A stretch of DNA of 64,000 nucleotides from positions 69,437,396-69,501,395 of the forward strand of contig JASDDO010000016.1 in assembly GCA_030015575.1 (NCBI GenBank). The letters run 5' to 3'. How positions within the stretch are numbered: the stretch's first letter is position 1; every line of letters starts with the position of its first letter. Below, in pieces: positions 22,467 to 34,492 of this stretch. The notes below the pieces were generated by a model, which had not been told where the DNA came from, did no database searches, and worked only from the letters and a program-made list of their open reading frames with translations. Origin of the DNA: Agapanthus africanus (lineage: Eukaryota > Streptophyta > Magnoliopsida > Asparagales > Amaryllidaceae). A program made the position numbers and the translations under genes.

Positions 22467-22883
22467 TGAACACGTGTCCATAATCCGACGGCCCCTCTCC
22501 TTCAATTTACCGGCCAAACCCCCTCTAAAACCGGCGCCGACGGTCCCCCCGTCGCCAATGGTGCCCGTGCTTTGCACACTTGACCCTTCGCCTACCCCTA
22601 ACTCCCCTGCACTGTTTGATTGCTCTGCAATCAAACATAGACCTTTCAATTCCCCATTTATCCTCAGTTTAATGCATTTTAATTCATCTTTTTAATTCTA
22701 AAACCCTAAATCCACACTATAAATACTACCCAATACCCTAGCCCATCCTCATTCTGAAAATTCTTGACAAAATTCTCTCAAAATTTCCTAGGGGCAAGTG
22801 AAGTAAAGTGGAGTTAGCAAACAAGAAAATTCCGGTGAAGATCGAAGCCGATTCCGGAGCTCCCGCGGCATCCCAAAGATTTA
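22467..22883 (+). other. Unassigned segment with a plus-strand TATA box
   Basis: The sequence continuing the pre-insertion site of element B is C-rich at first and then AT-rich. A TATAAATA box at 22718-22725 on the plus strand is followed by a pyrimidine/A-rich stretch typical of a plant 5' region. No start codon with a credible frame follows before the A-like LTR at 22884. It may be a promoter fragment of a host gene or of an unrecognised repeat. Confidence 0.35.
22718..22725 (+). promoter_or_regulatory. TATA box, plus strand
   Basis: TATAAATA lies in a context ACACTATAAATACTACCC. It is the only good plus-strand TATA noted outside LTR elements. Its gene, if any, is cut off by the following insertion. 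Confidence 0.35.
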
Positions 22884-24285
22884 TGCTGGGTCCTTTAGCA
22901 CCCTCACTAGGTTTTCCAATGCATCAATCATGAAATTTAAAAAATTCTAAGGTGCTAAAGAACCCTAGCCTAGGATCTAACTAGAGGATTAGGAGTAAGC
23001 TAGCATGTAATCAAACATTACACTAAGTGAATGAGGAATATAATCTTTATAGACCGGTCCTTCACTTCTAAAGCTCCGTGTAGTAGTCCCTTCGCTCCAA
23101 GTAGTGATCTCCCGGACTCAAGTTAGGATCCACAAAGCGAAATGAACAAGCTTGCTTGAAGTCTTCGAGGCTGAAGATGATCTACTTCGAGGAGACACTA
23201 ACTCAAGCTACCTCTTCACTAATTGGGAATTGGTGAAGCAAACAACCTAAACCAAATGGCTAATCTAGTGTAGGTTGATGAAGTAGGATTTTTGCTCACT
23301 TTAGAATTAATTTTCTCACTAATTTTCTTCACCTTTTGAAAAACTAGAGAGCTTTCTTGATATGAAGAAGAAGATGAAGTCTAGAATGAATGAATGAGTC
23401 TTAGCAACCATGGGTGAGATAATGTCATATATTCTCTCATGTAGAGACTTAATCATGGCTAAAGTTAATGGTTGGGTTAATAAAATATCTAATGTAAAAC
23501 AAAATTAGTGGACTAAGTCAATGGTTCTGCAAGCTTCCACTAAGCATCAACCATGACTAATTTCCACCTAATTTTTTATTTACCTTAAATAAATAAAACC
23601 CTAATTATCTAAAGTATGGTAGGAGTCTCATACACCTATGTACAATGTATCATCAAGCATGATACAAATAAACAATACATTAATATATATCACATATATA
23701 TTAAAAGTATAAGTGAGATAAATAAATGCTTAAGTGAGCTAATATTAGTTAATGTAAAATTAATATATCAAATATATAATCATACATTAAATTATTAAAT
23801 CAACACTTGATTTAATAATCCGGCAATATCACATATAACCGACTAATATCATTTGTATCAACTTATCGAATCAGCACTTGATTCGATAACCCGGTTATAT
23901 CACATATAACCGACTGATATCCGATATCGTGAGATTAGAACACGGTATCACATACGCGTATTAATCTCGGTCCCCACATATCACATATGTGCTCCTACTT
24001 CGTTTCGCCTGAGCCAGGAAACCTCTGTATAGGACTCTAAAGACTCGTCAATATGCCGACAGTAGGTGATGATCATATCAGTCACCCACAAGCCGTCAGC
24101 GGTACTAGCTGGACGTAACGTCTACCCGGGAATTGAGTGATTAGAAGATCAACAAGTAAGCCTGCTCATACTCCTGTGAATCCAATAAGTAACACTACCG
24201 TACAGTCTGGTCTCTTCGTCTGATATGTCGCATATCCAGCCTGGGGGTGGTAAACGTCAGACCCCAATAGCTTGATAAGTCATGC
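22884..24285 (-). mobile_element. A-like copia LTR, truncated by insertion of element E
   Basis: The segment aligns with the LTR at 8699 from its first bases (TGCTGGGTCC against TGTAGGGTTCC) through CTAAGTGAATGAGGAATA, AGCTCCGTGTAGTAGTCCC and the 16-mer GGACTCTAAAGACTCG (24032-24047), up to AAGTCATGC. There the TGTCACGACCC start of element E cuts in. No primer site lies next to its left end, so it is probably a solo LTR whose remainder lies beyond the nested insertions. Confidence 0.75.
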
Positions 24286-25440
24286 TGTCACGACCCGAAA
24301 TAGCACGTGACTGGCCCTCGAATTATATGAAGTCTGTAGGACCTCATCTAATTCAAGTAAGCCAAAAGCCCAGAAATCTAAAACCATTTTAAGGAAGAAG
24401 TAAGGAAAACTAGTTTTAAAACAAGTGTTTTTAAATAACATAAGCCGAATATGCATTTGAAAAATCCCAAGTCTTTTATGAAAATTTCGGCAGAGTTTCC
24501 TTTGTAAATACTGGCCCCGAACGTGGTACAACATGAATAATATATACATCAATGATAAAAGGCATCCCCAAGCGGGAGCTAGCTCTTCGTCAATCGACAG
24601 TCACAACCACGCACGCAATATAATATACAACACCGAAGGGCGAGGATCAAAACTCAAAAGGAAACTCAAAATCATTAAGAAAACTATAATACAACAACGC
24701 GCAACTCTAAGGTTGAAATAATACACAACTGGTTTTCTAAGTCTGAAATAAATATACAAGTCTGGTTGATGGAATTTTACTAGATACAACAATGAAAATA
24801 ATATACAAGGGTGGTCACGATGCGAGTGAACTCACCTACCAAAGCAATCACCCAGAAAGGAAGCAGTGTGCCAGAAAGCCGCAATGAAACCTGTACGGCA
24901 AAACCTGCAAGAACTGTGGCACAACGGGGGTGACTTGCTAACTCGTGAGTAGAAAACATCACAGAGCAGAAATCGTATGTATGACTCAATCCTAGGTCAA
25001 TACGATCATTAATATATATGTCCTCAATATGATAAAGTCTGAAGCATGATAAGGTGGAAAGGGTAAACATCTATACATAAGTGTAATACCGAGTTCTCGT
25101 GTCAGTGTCTCAGGTAGCAACATATCATAAATATGAGGTGTGATCAATGTAATCAACATGAATCAATGTTAAGTATATCATGAAGTCTATAAGTATGTGG
25201 ATATCATCCAACTATATAATCAATGTTTGTATGCATGTGGATCTCGTCCACGTGTCAACCAATGACACAAAACATCATGCATGTAAATATCATAAAGCAT
25301 ATGTATGGAAGTATGAGGATATAAATCAACGTGTGTCCCTCGCGACACATCAAAATCATGGAACCTGAGTGTCCAGCATCGACACTCAAAAACATCAAGA
25401 AACCTGTGTCCAGTATCGGCACGTAAATCCTCATATATAT

Positions 25441-25512
25441 ATATAGGGGCCCACGGGCTCCGTCAGTCCGGATCGGCCCACGGGCTCCGTCAGTCCGGAT
25501 CGGCCCGTATCA
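25441..25512. repeat. Short tandem repeat, 27-bp unit, two copies plus a partial third
   Basis: The unit CGGCCCACGGGCTCCGTCAG continuing TCCGGAT occurs twice, with GGGCCCACGGG before and CGGCCCGT after. It lies in the E LTR where G has a single CGCCGTCAGTC. Confidence 0.7.
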
Positions 25513-26039
25513 TTTTTCAACTCTGGTCGGTATCCTCCTAATATCCGCCGAGCTCAAATAGAATCACCGGTAGGTAGTAGGCCTTCTGCCAGGCTCACCG
25601 TCTGTATACACAACATCCCTTTCTTGTCCCGGGGTACCATACCGGGTCCACCATGTACCCGCAATCGGCCTCATCCAGCTCCTCGAATCGGTTTACACAT
25701 GTCACACGTCTCAGAACCGAGAAAACGCAAGGTGGACGCACTGAAATATCATATCAAGAGAAATCGGGTTTTTAAACAATGCATACTTTCTTTTAAAATG
25801 ACCACGGTTCTCAAATCCAGAAATCTCATGAAAATGGCATATCTCAATGCGTAAAATCATAAAGCATGATATATGCGACATATGATAGAAATGTAAGCAT
25901 ATCCGTATATCATGCAACATAAAACAGTAATATGCACACATCGAGGGGAAAACTTCTCTTTTAAATGAATCCAGTTTTAAAATATATCTTGCAGTTCCCA
26001 AATCACCAAAATAATGCCAGAATCATCTATGTATGTGCA

Positions 26040-26545
26040 AATACATATGTATGCAAGTATGGGTGTACAATATGTGTGTACGCAAGTATGAGTGTACAAT
26101 ATGTCTGTGTGCTAATACAGATGTACAAGTAGGTATATACGCAAGTATGAGTGTACAATATGCCTGTGCGCCAATATAGATGTACAAGTAGGTATATACG
26201 CAAGTATGAGTGTACAATATGCATGTGCGCCAATATAGATGTACAAGTAGGTATATACGCAAGCATGAGTGTACAATTTGCCTGTGCGCCAATATGGAAG
26301 TACAAGTAGGTATATACGCAAGTATGAGTGTACAATATGTATGTGTGCCATTATGGTTGTACAAGTAGGTATATACGCTAGTATGAGTGTACAATATGTA
26401 TGTGTTCCAATATGGATGTACAAGTAGGTATATACGCAAGTATGAGTGTACAATATGTATGTGTGCCAATATGGATGTACAAGTAGGTATATACACAAGT
26501 ATGAGTGTACAATATGTATGTGTGCTAGTATGGATGTACAATTAG
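26040..26545. repeat. 59-bp minisatellite in the LTR of element E
   Basis: From about 26102 the word TATG before the variable TGTGYGCCAATAT segment recurs at 26161, 26220, 26279, 26338, 26397, 26456 and 26515, a constant period of 59 bp; shorter irregular units precede it. Each unit contains GTACAAGTAGGTATATACGC and AGTATGAGTGTACAA. The minus strand lacks stop codons in all three frames, which explains three long overlapping open frames of 102-172 codons. These are not genes. Confidence 0.9.
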
Positions 26546-26587
26546 TCATATCCTGATGCAACAGTGCTACTGTGTAGTGACATGACA

Positions 26588-26653
26588 ATTATCGATGATG
26601 ATGTGTGTGAGCCGGCAAGCAGGTGTACGTGGAACATACGCATCATCGATAAT
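26588..26653. other. Conserved long hairpin in the E LTR
   Basis: ATTATCGATGATG (26588-26600) and CATCATCGATAAT (26641-26653) are perfect 13-bp inverted arms 40 bp apart. In the G LTRs the arms are ATTACYGATGAAG and CATCATCGGTAAT, and in the fragment at 11237 AACGGT/ACCGTT, so both arms changed together. Confidence 0.75.
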
Positions 26654-26850
26654 GGTGCTGGTGTCCTGACAGCATGGATTTAATATAACAATAAACACAT
26701 TTAAACAGTGAAGAATCTACATCAATATGTAAATGTCATACAGTTTTTCCATTTGAAATAAGACGAATCGTGGTGTTTAGAAAAATAAGGGATACGGTGT
26801 TTTTAAGAAAAGACGCGTCTTTTGAAAATATTCGTAGAATCCCTTCGCCT

Positions 26851-28002
26851 ATATATGTAAATTTTTTAAAACCTAGTTTGCAATTTATATAATTTGAACA
26901 ATTTTAAATGTAGCAATTAGTAAGATACAACAAGATTAAGTTTTACATAACAATAACATGTTAATCTATTCATTAAGACCACCGTCTAATACTAGAAACC
27001 CTAATCAAAATTTAAACCCTTTTCTAGAATTTTCAAACTTTCCATTAAAATCTAATTAACACTTAATTAACTTAGATTTAAAGCAGTAGTAAACAATTTA
27101 ACTACATGGTTAAGAATATACCTCCATAATTTTTGTAGATCTACAAGCATCATAGCCTCCCAAATTAACTTCTTGCTCCTTAATTCATGCTAGCTTGGGC
27201 CGAAGAAAAATTAGTAGAGATTATATTAGGGATTTAAGAGGTTTTGTATGGATTTTAAATGGAATTTTGTGGATTTTTTTGTGTTCAATGAAGTGGAGAA
27301 CATGGTGATGGGGCTGCTGGAAAAAGAGGGAGGGGGCTCGGCTGATCTATTAGGGGGGGGGAGAGAGAGGTGAGGTGTTGTGAATGAATGATAATTCCCA
27401 AGTCAACAAAGCCCACACCTCATTTTTTATTCATTCTTTTTAAATTTTCTTTTCTTTGATGAGAAGGATTGAGTTTAATGTAGTGAGAGGACTGTCAAAG
27501 GGTGGGCTTGGCCACATGATGGAATTGGGTGTGTGTGGTGTGTAGAGAAGTTACCAAGTCAAAATAACCACCGTCTCTCATGTCAACAAGCCTAAACTTC
27601 ATTTACATTAATTAAATTTCACAAACTAAGCCTTTTTAGTTTATATTTTCTAAAACCATCATATCAATTTCATTTCATTTCAAAAACAATATTTTTCATG
27701 TTAGATTAATGCATCATGATGTACAAAATTTGTATTAACCCGTTCCAATTTGTAATTTATCCTAATTAAATGTATTAGTGACGGCTTAAAATAATATTTA
27801 AAAAATTAATTTCGGAAAAAATTTCAGAAATTTTGAAATTTTACCAGTGGCTCAATAAATATTAAATACTAGCAATTGCATATCTAGAATATGTATATTT
27901 AATTTTATATTAAAGATATTTATATTTTTACTTTTTACGGAAAACTCTCTTATTTTACCGATTTTTCCGAAATTTCACCGAAACAATTTTCAAAACGTTA
28001 CA
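26851..28002 (-). mobile_element. Right part of the first family G LTR, 5'-truncated
   Basis: The sequence from TTAAAACCTAGTTTGC to AAACGTTACA is nearly identical to the right quarter of the complete G LTR (from about 34490). Roughly the first 3.5 kb of this LTR copy are missing. The junction lies at an AT-rich stretch corresponding to the (TA)n at 34443-34489 of the complete copy. Confidence 0.7.
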
Positions 28003-28339
28003 ATCTTCCCCCCTTAAAGAAATTCGGTCCCTGAATTTAAATTAAAACTTCCCCCAAATACTAAAACATCTAAGCAAAACCATCAAGTCGTCGGGGCTCC
28101 GAAATCATAAATACATAAAACAAATCGTAGCGCAACGCATGCGCATGAAAAATGAGCATATAACTCAATGCCATCATCAGAGTCATGGAGAAGACATCAA
28201 TGTCAAGATCCAATACAAAAACCAACATGATATACATTATTAAAACATCTAGAAGCAATGCATGCCAAACCTTCTTCAAATCGCCGTGCGATGTTCGCAA
28301 CACTGCACAGTGGCGGACGTCCATTGTAAGAAAATAACT

Positions 28340-28372
28340 ACACACACACACACACACACACATATATGTATG

Positions 28373-28417
<45 letters not shown>
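28340..28417. repeat. Compound (AC)n-(TA)n microsatellite
   Basis: About 11 AC units are followed by TATG units and about 20 TA units. The equivalent site of internal region 2 (35955-35995) has only short irregular TA runs, so the array expanded in one copy. Confidence 0.9.
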
Positions 28418-28419
<2 letters not shown>

Positions 28420-30034
28420 TTTGTTTAATATGCACATCCCGCCGTTTTGAAAGCAATTTCAGAAGGGTTTCCTTTATAAAATGTTTCGTGTCATCTCGGA
28501 CACGTAGGTAAGTACTGAGACTATAGCTCATCTTTGGAAATCCCTTCGATAACTATCAATGCATGCAAAAATATACTCAGGTACTGTCCTGTGACTAGTC
28601 CTGCTCAGTACTAAACCAAATAGCAAACATCATAAAATATACTGCTCCAACATAAATTAGTCCCAAATATATATATGAATGCCATGTGTGTCTGGTGCGC
28701 ACGGAAATCGAAATCCATGAATGTACCATACATATGCACAGAAACAACATCTAAGTGCAACGGGTGTGCACGAAACACCTGTCAAAGGCAACGGGGGTGC
28801 CTGACAGCAAAACCAGGTGTATCTGATATGCACGAAGAATCTCGATTTAGTGCATCTAGTATTCACCTAAATAGCATCAAGCGTCTTAAGTATGCGAAAA
28901 ATCCAAATCAAGTGCACAATGTGCATGAAAACGAATATCGAATATCACAATCGAAATCGACGGTATACGATACAATTCAATCAAAATCCAAATCATGTAT
29001 ACCGTGGTATAAAATCTCACCATCCTGTGCATCGGCGTGCACAAAAGAAAATCAAATACTAAAAGTGCATGAAAACTATGCCGAAAGCATAAGTCAAATC
29101 ATATGGATGCCCTAGGCATGAAATCAAATATCATGAAACTCGGTCATCAAAACTCAATCATGAAATAAATAACCCACAAATACTAAAATCCAATATGACG
29201 GATATGTGATAGTCAATCACAAAATCACAAATCATAAATGTTGTCGTCGATATGTCCGTTCTTTAAAGTCGAGAAGGTGTCGGTGCATCCAATGCTAGCA
29301 GAGCAAGATATCTACTTGCCTTCTGATCATGGCATGTCGCCTAGTGCCCTTAGGCTCTCGTCTCTCACTACAGATTGCTAAGTACATAGCTCCTCGGCTC
29401 AACGGTACAATATAGAAACGATAACGGAAGCAGTCCACTCTGACACATCCTCTAAAGATCTCTGGCCAACTATTATGGTTACTCATAACATGTCTCGTCG
29501 ATGATGTTGAACTCTGGCCTGCTGAGTGTGCGTAAAACGACCGCTCCTGGTTCCAAGTCTTCTCATAAATTATTCCAGAAATGTCTTGTCGAGGTCTCTC
29601 CCAATTCTCGTTCCTGTCGAACTGCCCGGAAGTTATCGTCTCTTACTAAATCTTTATCTTGTTCCAGAATGGTTGCCTACTTATCGCGACTCCTCCGGGA
29701 AGATATATTCATAGCCAACGCTTCTGCTTGCGTATCGCATCCATGATGTCAGCGGAGTGGAATGTCACCTCATCAAGATCTCGTACGAACCTCTTACTCC
29801 ACTTTTCTCTAATGTCGACTGCTACGGATTCGCCTCGTCGTGGCAGCATGGACTGTGCTCCAACGGCTATACTCGTATCTGGAGTCTCCCAAGCAATGCA
29901 TCCCATCGCATAGTATCCGAATGAAGTCGAACCATTCGATCGACTCGTCAAAACCTCATAATCTCCCAAGAGCTCAATATCTTGGGTACAGTTTAATAGT
30001 GTCGAGTACATACCACAGCATCGGTGGACCAGCC

Positions 30035-30192
30035 GTAGAAGGGCAAACCCAAGCCTCACTAATGGCACCGTGGAACCGCCGCAAACCCTAAGGTTCAAAG
30101 GCTTTCACACGGTCATTATGTCGAGTTAGGGTTTCATTCTTCTAGAGGGTCCATAGAATTGCTTGCATGTCTTTCCGAATACTTTAAACTTG
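30035..30192. repeat. Shared leader module in family G internal region 1
   Basis: It aligns with 8060-8219 of copia element A. ACCGTG (30067) pairs with CACGGT (to 30113), and GAACC with GGTTC inside it, so the inverted design is kept although the bases differ. A second G copy lies at 37609-37766. Confidence 0.7.
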
Positions 30193-30917
30193 GAATATGG
30201 GTTTTTGACATTCGATCGCCTCAATCGACTCTCAACGTACCTGCGTGATGTCATCTCTAGCTGGAATCAATCCATCTGATGACCTCGCATCGGGGTAGGC
30301 AATAAATCATATGTCTGAGTCCTTCATCCTTGGTGACTAGCGATCTTTTATCATATCTCGAAGTATAACTCATGCGGCATAGCTCCAAACATCGGGGGCG
30401 ATATCTCGTCAGTCGCAGGAACATCTGAATCTTCTGTCCGCACGCTGAACAGCGCCTCAAACATCAAAATATGGCGCATTAACGGTCATCACATCCTGGA
30501 TGGCCTTTATCAGTGTCTTAATCCTCTAGTGTTGATCTGCACGTCCGAGAAATCTCGTAAAAACAATCCATCAAACGCTCGTAGCGCGAAAACACAATAA
30601 AACAACGCCTCTATGCAATCATATGCCCCTGGAATCACGCTCTGGTCAGTCCTTGTCCATGACGGACACTTGCTGACACACTCTAGCCGTGGCTCTCTGC
30701 CCGTGGAACCGTGGTAACAAAACCATAACTGGTATTGATGAGGCTAGATCATAGGAATGAATATAATACTGTGCAAAGAAATGTACATCCTAAAGCTTCT
30801 TAAGTGGAGTATCGTATCGTAAATATGCCGCAGAACATACGTACGGTACGTCACTCTACTCAAGCTACCTACTCCATCAACCATGGGTTATCCTACACTC
30901 CGAAGGTAAAACCTAAC

Positions 30918-30931
30918 ACTCTGATATCAAC
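30918..30931 (-). other. Primer-binding site of family G, tRNA-Met type
   Basis: The minus strand reads TTGATATCAGAGTG just after the LTR, close to TGGTATCAGAGC. It marks the right end of internal region 1 and the minus orientation. The corresponding site of internal region 2 has been deleted. Confidence 0.65.
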
Positions 30932-32521
30932 TTTGTCACGACCCGAAAAGTACGGAACATGACCGGCACTTAAATTACGGACGTCTCGAGGCGTACGTAA
31001 TCTAAGTAAGCCAAAACCCAGAAATCAAAACCAAAGAAGCAGTAGAGTGAAGGAAAAACCTACTTAAAGCAAGTGGTTTTAATAGCATAAGCCGAATTAT
31101 GCGTTTTTTTAAAACATCAAGTATTTTCTGAAAATTTCGGCAGAGTCTCCCTTGTAAAAACTGGCCCCAAACGGGATACAACATAAATAGTATACGAAAT
31201 ACAAAAAAAGGCATCCCCGAGCGGGAGCTAGCTCTTCGTCAATCGACGATCACGACCACGCAAGCAATATAATATACAACGCCAAAGGGCGATGATCAAA
31301 GCTGAAAAGGAAACTCAAAACAGCAAGAAATCTATAGAAATACAACGCGCGACTCTAAGGTCGAAAGAATAAACATCACTGGTCTCTATCTCTGAAATAA
31401 ATACATGTTTTGTTGATGGGACTTCTAGGTACAACTGAATAATAATATACAAAATATACTGATGGTCACGATACAAGTGAACCCACCTACTAGCAAATCA
31501 CCCGGAAATGGAAGTAGTGCCAGCAAAGCCGTAATGAAACCTATACGGCAAAACCTGCAAGAAACTGTGGCACAACGGGGGTGAGTTGCCAACTCGTGAG
31601 TACAAAAACATCTACGAACAGAAATCGCATGAACAATGTAATCCTAGGTCATACGATCATAATATAACCTCAAATATATAACCTGCAGCCTATAACAATG
31701 GCTAGGGTATACATCTAAACAACTGTAATACCAAGTGCTCGTGTCAGTGCCTCAGGTATCATATGGATGAGGTATGAATGCATGAAAATAGAATACATGA
31801 GAACGAAGAAACTGCTTTCATAACTTAGTGAGATTTCGTTTGTACATTTAAAACGAGGTATCATAATGAAATCAGCATAAACAGTTTATAACATCGACAC
31901 AAAACATAAATCTCAATCTCAATATCTCAAAATATCAATGTCTCAATCTCACTGTCTAGGGCGCCGTCAGTCCAGACCGGCACCTAACATCCATCACAAG
32001 ACCACGACGCTATCCTCCGAATATCCGACGCGTCGGGTAAAATCACCGGTAGGTAGTACCCCCCTGCCAGGCTCAACGCCATCCTCTGCGACCTTCTCGC
32101 CCCGGGGTACTGCACCGGGTCCACCATGTACCCGAAACGGTTCATCCAACTCCTCGAATCGGGTCTCGAAATCCATCAGCAAACTCATGGTGGACGACTC
32201 ATACATCATGGGAAAACTGCACTTTTCATTTAAAAAGAGAGAGAAAAGAAGTTTATAAATGTTGTTGCGGTTTTCCCCCAAATCCAAGAAATCTCATGAA
32301 AATCCGAATCCAAACCATCCATAGCACGTAAAACAATGAATATAGGCATAAAAATCCATGAATGCGGCATAATAGTGAATAACAATATGCATGAAGTAGC
32401 AAGTAATAACTGCAATGTCTAAACTGGCATATAAGGCGAGTACACTAATATCATGTCGAAACTGTTAGCTAACAAGCTATGTCAATGTAATAGTATTTTC
32501 TAAAGTGTACGTGACATGGCA

Positions 32522-32587
32522 ATTACTGATGAAGATGTGTGTGAGCCGGCAAGTAAGTGTGCGTGGAACATACGCATCATCGGTAAT
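32522..32587. other. Conserved hairpin in the G LTR
   Basis: ATTACTGATGAAG and CATCATCGGTAAT pair over most of 13 bp, with one G.T-type and one mismatched position. It is the counterpart of 26588-26653 and 39380-39445, followed in all three by GGTGCTGGTGTCCT. Confidence 0.7.
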
Positions 32588-33640
32588 GGTGCTGGTGTCC
32601 TAACAGCATGATATCAACAATGGAATATGAAATCACAACATATATATGCGATGCGGAGCGAACAACAATAATTTGCGGGAGCAGAATACTAAATACAATT
32701 ATAACTAAACTGGACTTAATATAATATGAGTCATGCAGTGGTGCCATTTGAAATAACACGAATCCTGGGGTTTTGAAAATAAGGGCTACGGTGTTTTTAA
32801 GAAACGATACGTCCTTTGAAATATCCGTAGAATCTCTTAACCTGTCTTTTAAAATACTCACGATCCATTAGTTTTTAGAAATAGGTAGGACTCTAATCTC
32901 GTCTAACAACTACACTAAACTATACGGCTGAACTAACAAGTTGAATGAAAGGTAAGGAAACCGCCTAACATCTGAGTCGATACATATATATATAGTCGGT
33001 GATCCCGCCTCAACAATATCACATCCGATACCATATCTAAAATCAGACATCCCAAGTCAAGAGTGCGGATCTATCATCAATATATAGGTCGTACGTAAAT
33101 CCATCGTACGGCATCCCAAATCTGGGTACGGGTCAAATATCACAATCATCACATTATTCATCTGGTATCCTCTTATTAAAATCATGATCCGAGATACTGA
33201 CCTACGTCTAGTACAGAACTGATATCATCTATGAAATGCATGCGTGTGTATGAAAACACCACGCCTAAAAAAACCGGTAAAATATCATGTCATATCACAA
33301 ATACGGTCCATGTCACATCACCGATCTCACGGCCTCAAGCCCAATCTCATCGACTCATCTCCAATCCCAAGTACTATCCTCAAAATCCATGTATATGCAT
33401 ACGTATATATATATATATATACCTAGTCCCATACCCAAGTGTGTATACATATATATACATATCCCCATATACGCACAAGTAAGATAGATGTATGCAAATG
33501 CGGGTGTGCGGGTGGGTGTGAACCTAATCTAGGGTTCGCGACTAAGAAGCTATGCTTGTTCCCTTCTAATAACACCAAACTGACCATAAACGCATAATCA
33601 TAACTTAATAAACATCTTCGTGTTATAAAGCACCTATATG

Positions 33641-33652
<12 letters not shown>

Positions 33653-33705
<53 letters not shown>
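33653..33705. repeat. (TA)n microsatellite
   Basis: About 26 TA units in the G LTR. The third LTR has a shorter array at 40488-40539. Confidence 0.95.
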
Positions 33706-33707
<2 letters not shown>

Positions 33708-34440
33708 TAAACTATACTATGGACTGCGGGGGTGCTATACGCCATCCGCCCGACTTCTCCCCGTAGATATAAATCTATTCACCTGGTCCTCGCTCGCCGG
33801 TGCCGACGTCGCCACGCGCTTGCTTGTCGTCTCGAAGTCCATATGGGGGTACCTACATGTCACAACGTATCGTCTCGAATAAAAACCCAATTCGAAATCG
33901 AAACGGCATACGAAAACCAATTCGGCACGCGTATCACGCATAGGTCAAAACCTATCGCCTACGCATGCAAGAATAGCTAAACCAACCCTCGATGCCGATG
34001 TACAAATGTCAAACCATCGAGAAAAACCCAAACGCACCCATTTTCACATTCACAAACACTAATTATAATATGAAATAAGGTTTAAATCATCAATACATTA
34101 AAATCAATCAAATCGTTTTATTTTCCAAAAACCTAGTTAGCACAAATTCCCATTTCGGTTCAAAACTTGATGTTTTACCCAAACTAAATATTTTAACGAT
34201 TCTAATGGCCAAAATGCTCACTTAATATCATAATTAGGTCATACAAATCACTTCCATATTTTTAATCTCACTAATTATCATTAACTCAAAATTCAAGTTT
34301 GCAACAAATATCAATTTTAACACTTTTTAAAGCAAAACTCATAATTCATCAATTAAGCTTGGTTTTGCATGATCTAAGTTGTTAAATAACAAATTAAAAT
34401 GTTAATAAAGTCATCAAAACCTTAATTAGATTTTATCTCA

Positions 34441-34442
<2 letters not shown>

Positions 34443-34489
<47 letters not shown>
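34443..34489. repeat. (TA)n microsatellite at a recombination boundary
   Basis: About 23 TA units directly before TTTTAAAACCTAGTTTGC. The first, truncated G LTR begins at this very point, with a short TATATATG remnant at 26842-26849. Confidence 0.9.

Positions 34490-34492
<3 letters not shown>

Larger units (their letters stand above)
24286..26850 (-). mobile_element. Left part of the split LTR of gypsy-type element E
   Basis: It starts with the canonical TGTCACGACCCGAAA. It is about as far from the family G LTR as a related subfamily would be, and keeps the landmarks GTACGGCAAAACCTGCAAGA-like, CCGGGTCCACCATGTACCCG and the long hairpin at 26588-26653. It carries a 59-bp minisatellite (about 26040-26545) that G lacks. 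Similarity switches abruptly to near-identity with G at an AT repeat near 26850. The right part of the same LTR is most likely 42461-44622. Confidence 0.65.
28003..30917 (-). mobile_element. Internal region 1 of family G, non-coding
   Basis: The stretch lies between two LTRs, with a polypurine tract (minus AAGGGGGGAAGAT, 28003-28015) at its left and a primer site at its right. About 2.9 kb without protease, RT, RNase H or integrase motifs in any frame points to a large retrotransposon derivative (LARD-like). Minus-strand frames at 28070-28531 and 29709-30098 also exist in internal region 2, but only because the two copies are nearly identical; they show no domain. An AC/TA compound microsatellite lies at 28340-28417 and the module shared with copia element A at 30035-30192. 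Confidence 0.75.

Noticed and set aside
22474..22695. 73-codon proline-rich frame as the start of a host gene
   Set aside because: It lies upstream of the TATA box, has no homology that I recognise and is not continued; composition alone explains it.
26040..26545. CRISPR-like array
   Set aside because: The units are head-to-tail minisatellite repeats without unique spacers, in a plant transposon.
26023..26588. Three long overlapping minus-strand open frames (102-172 codons)
   Set aside because: They are products of the 59-bp minisatellite; the repeat lacks stops in all frames and codes for no domain.
28340..28417. Open frames with poly-Tyr/Ile or poly-Thr/His (28070-28531 minus, 28262-28450 plus)
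   Set aside because: They arise from the AC/TA microsatellite.
28070..30098. Minus-strand frames conserved between 28070-30098 and 35686-37672 as possible genes
   Set aside because: The two regions are near-identical duplicates, so frame conservation carries no information. No retroelement or host domain is recognisable.
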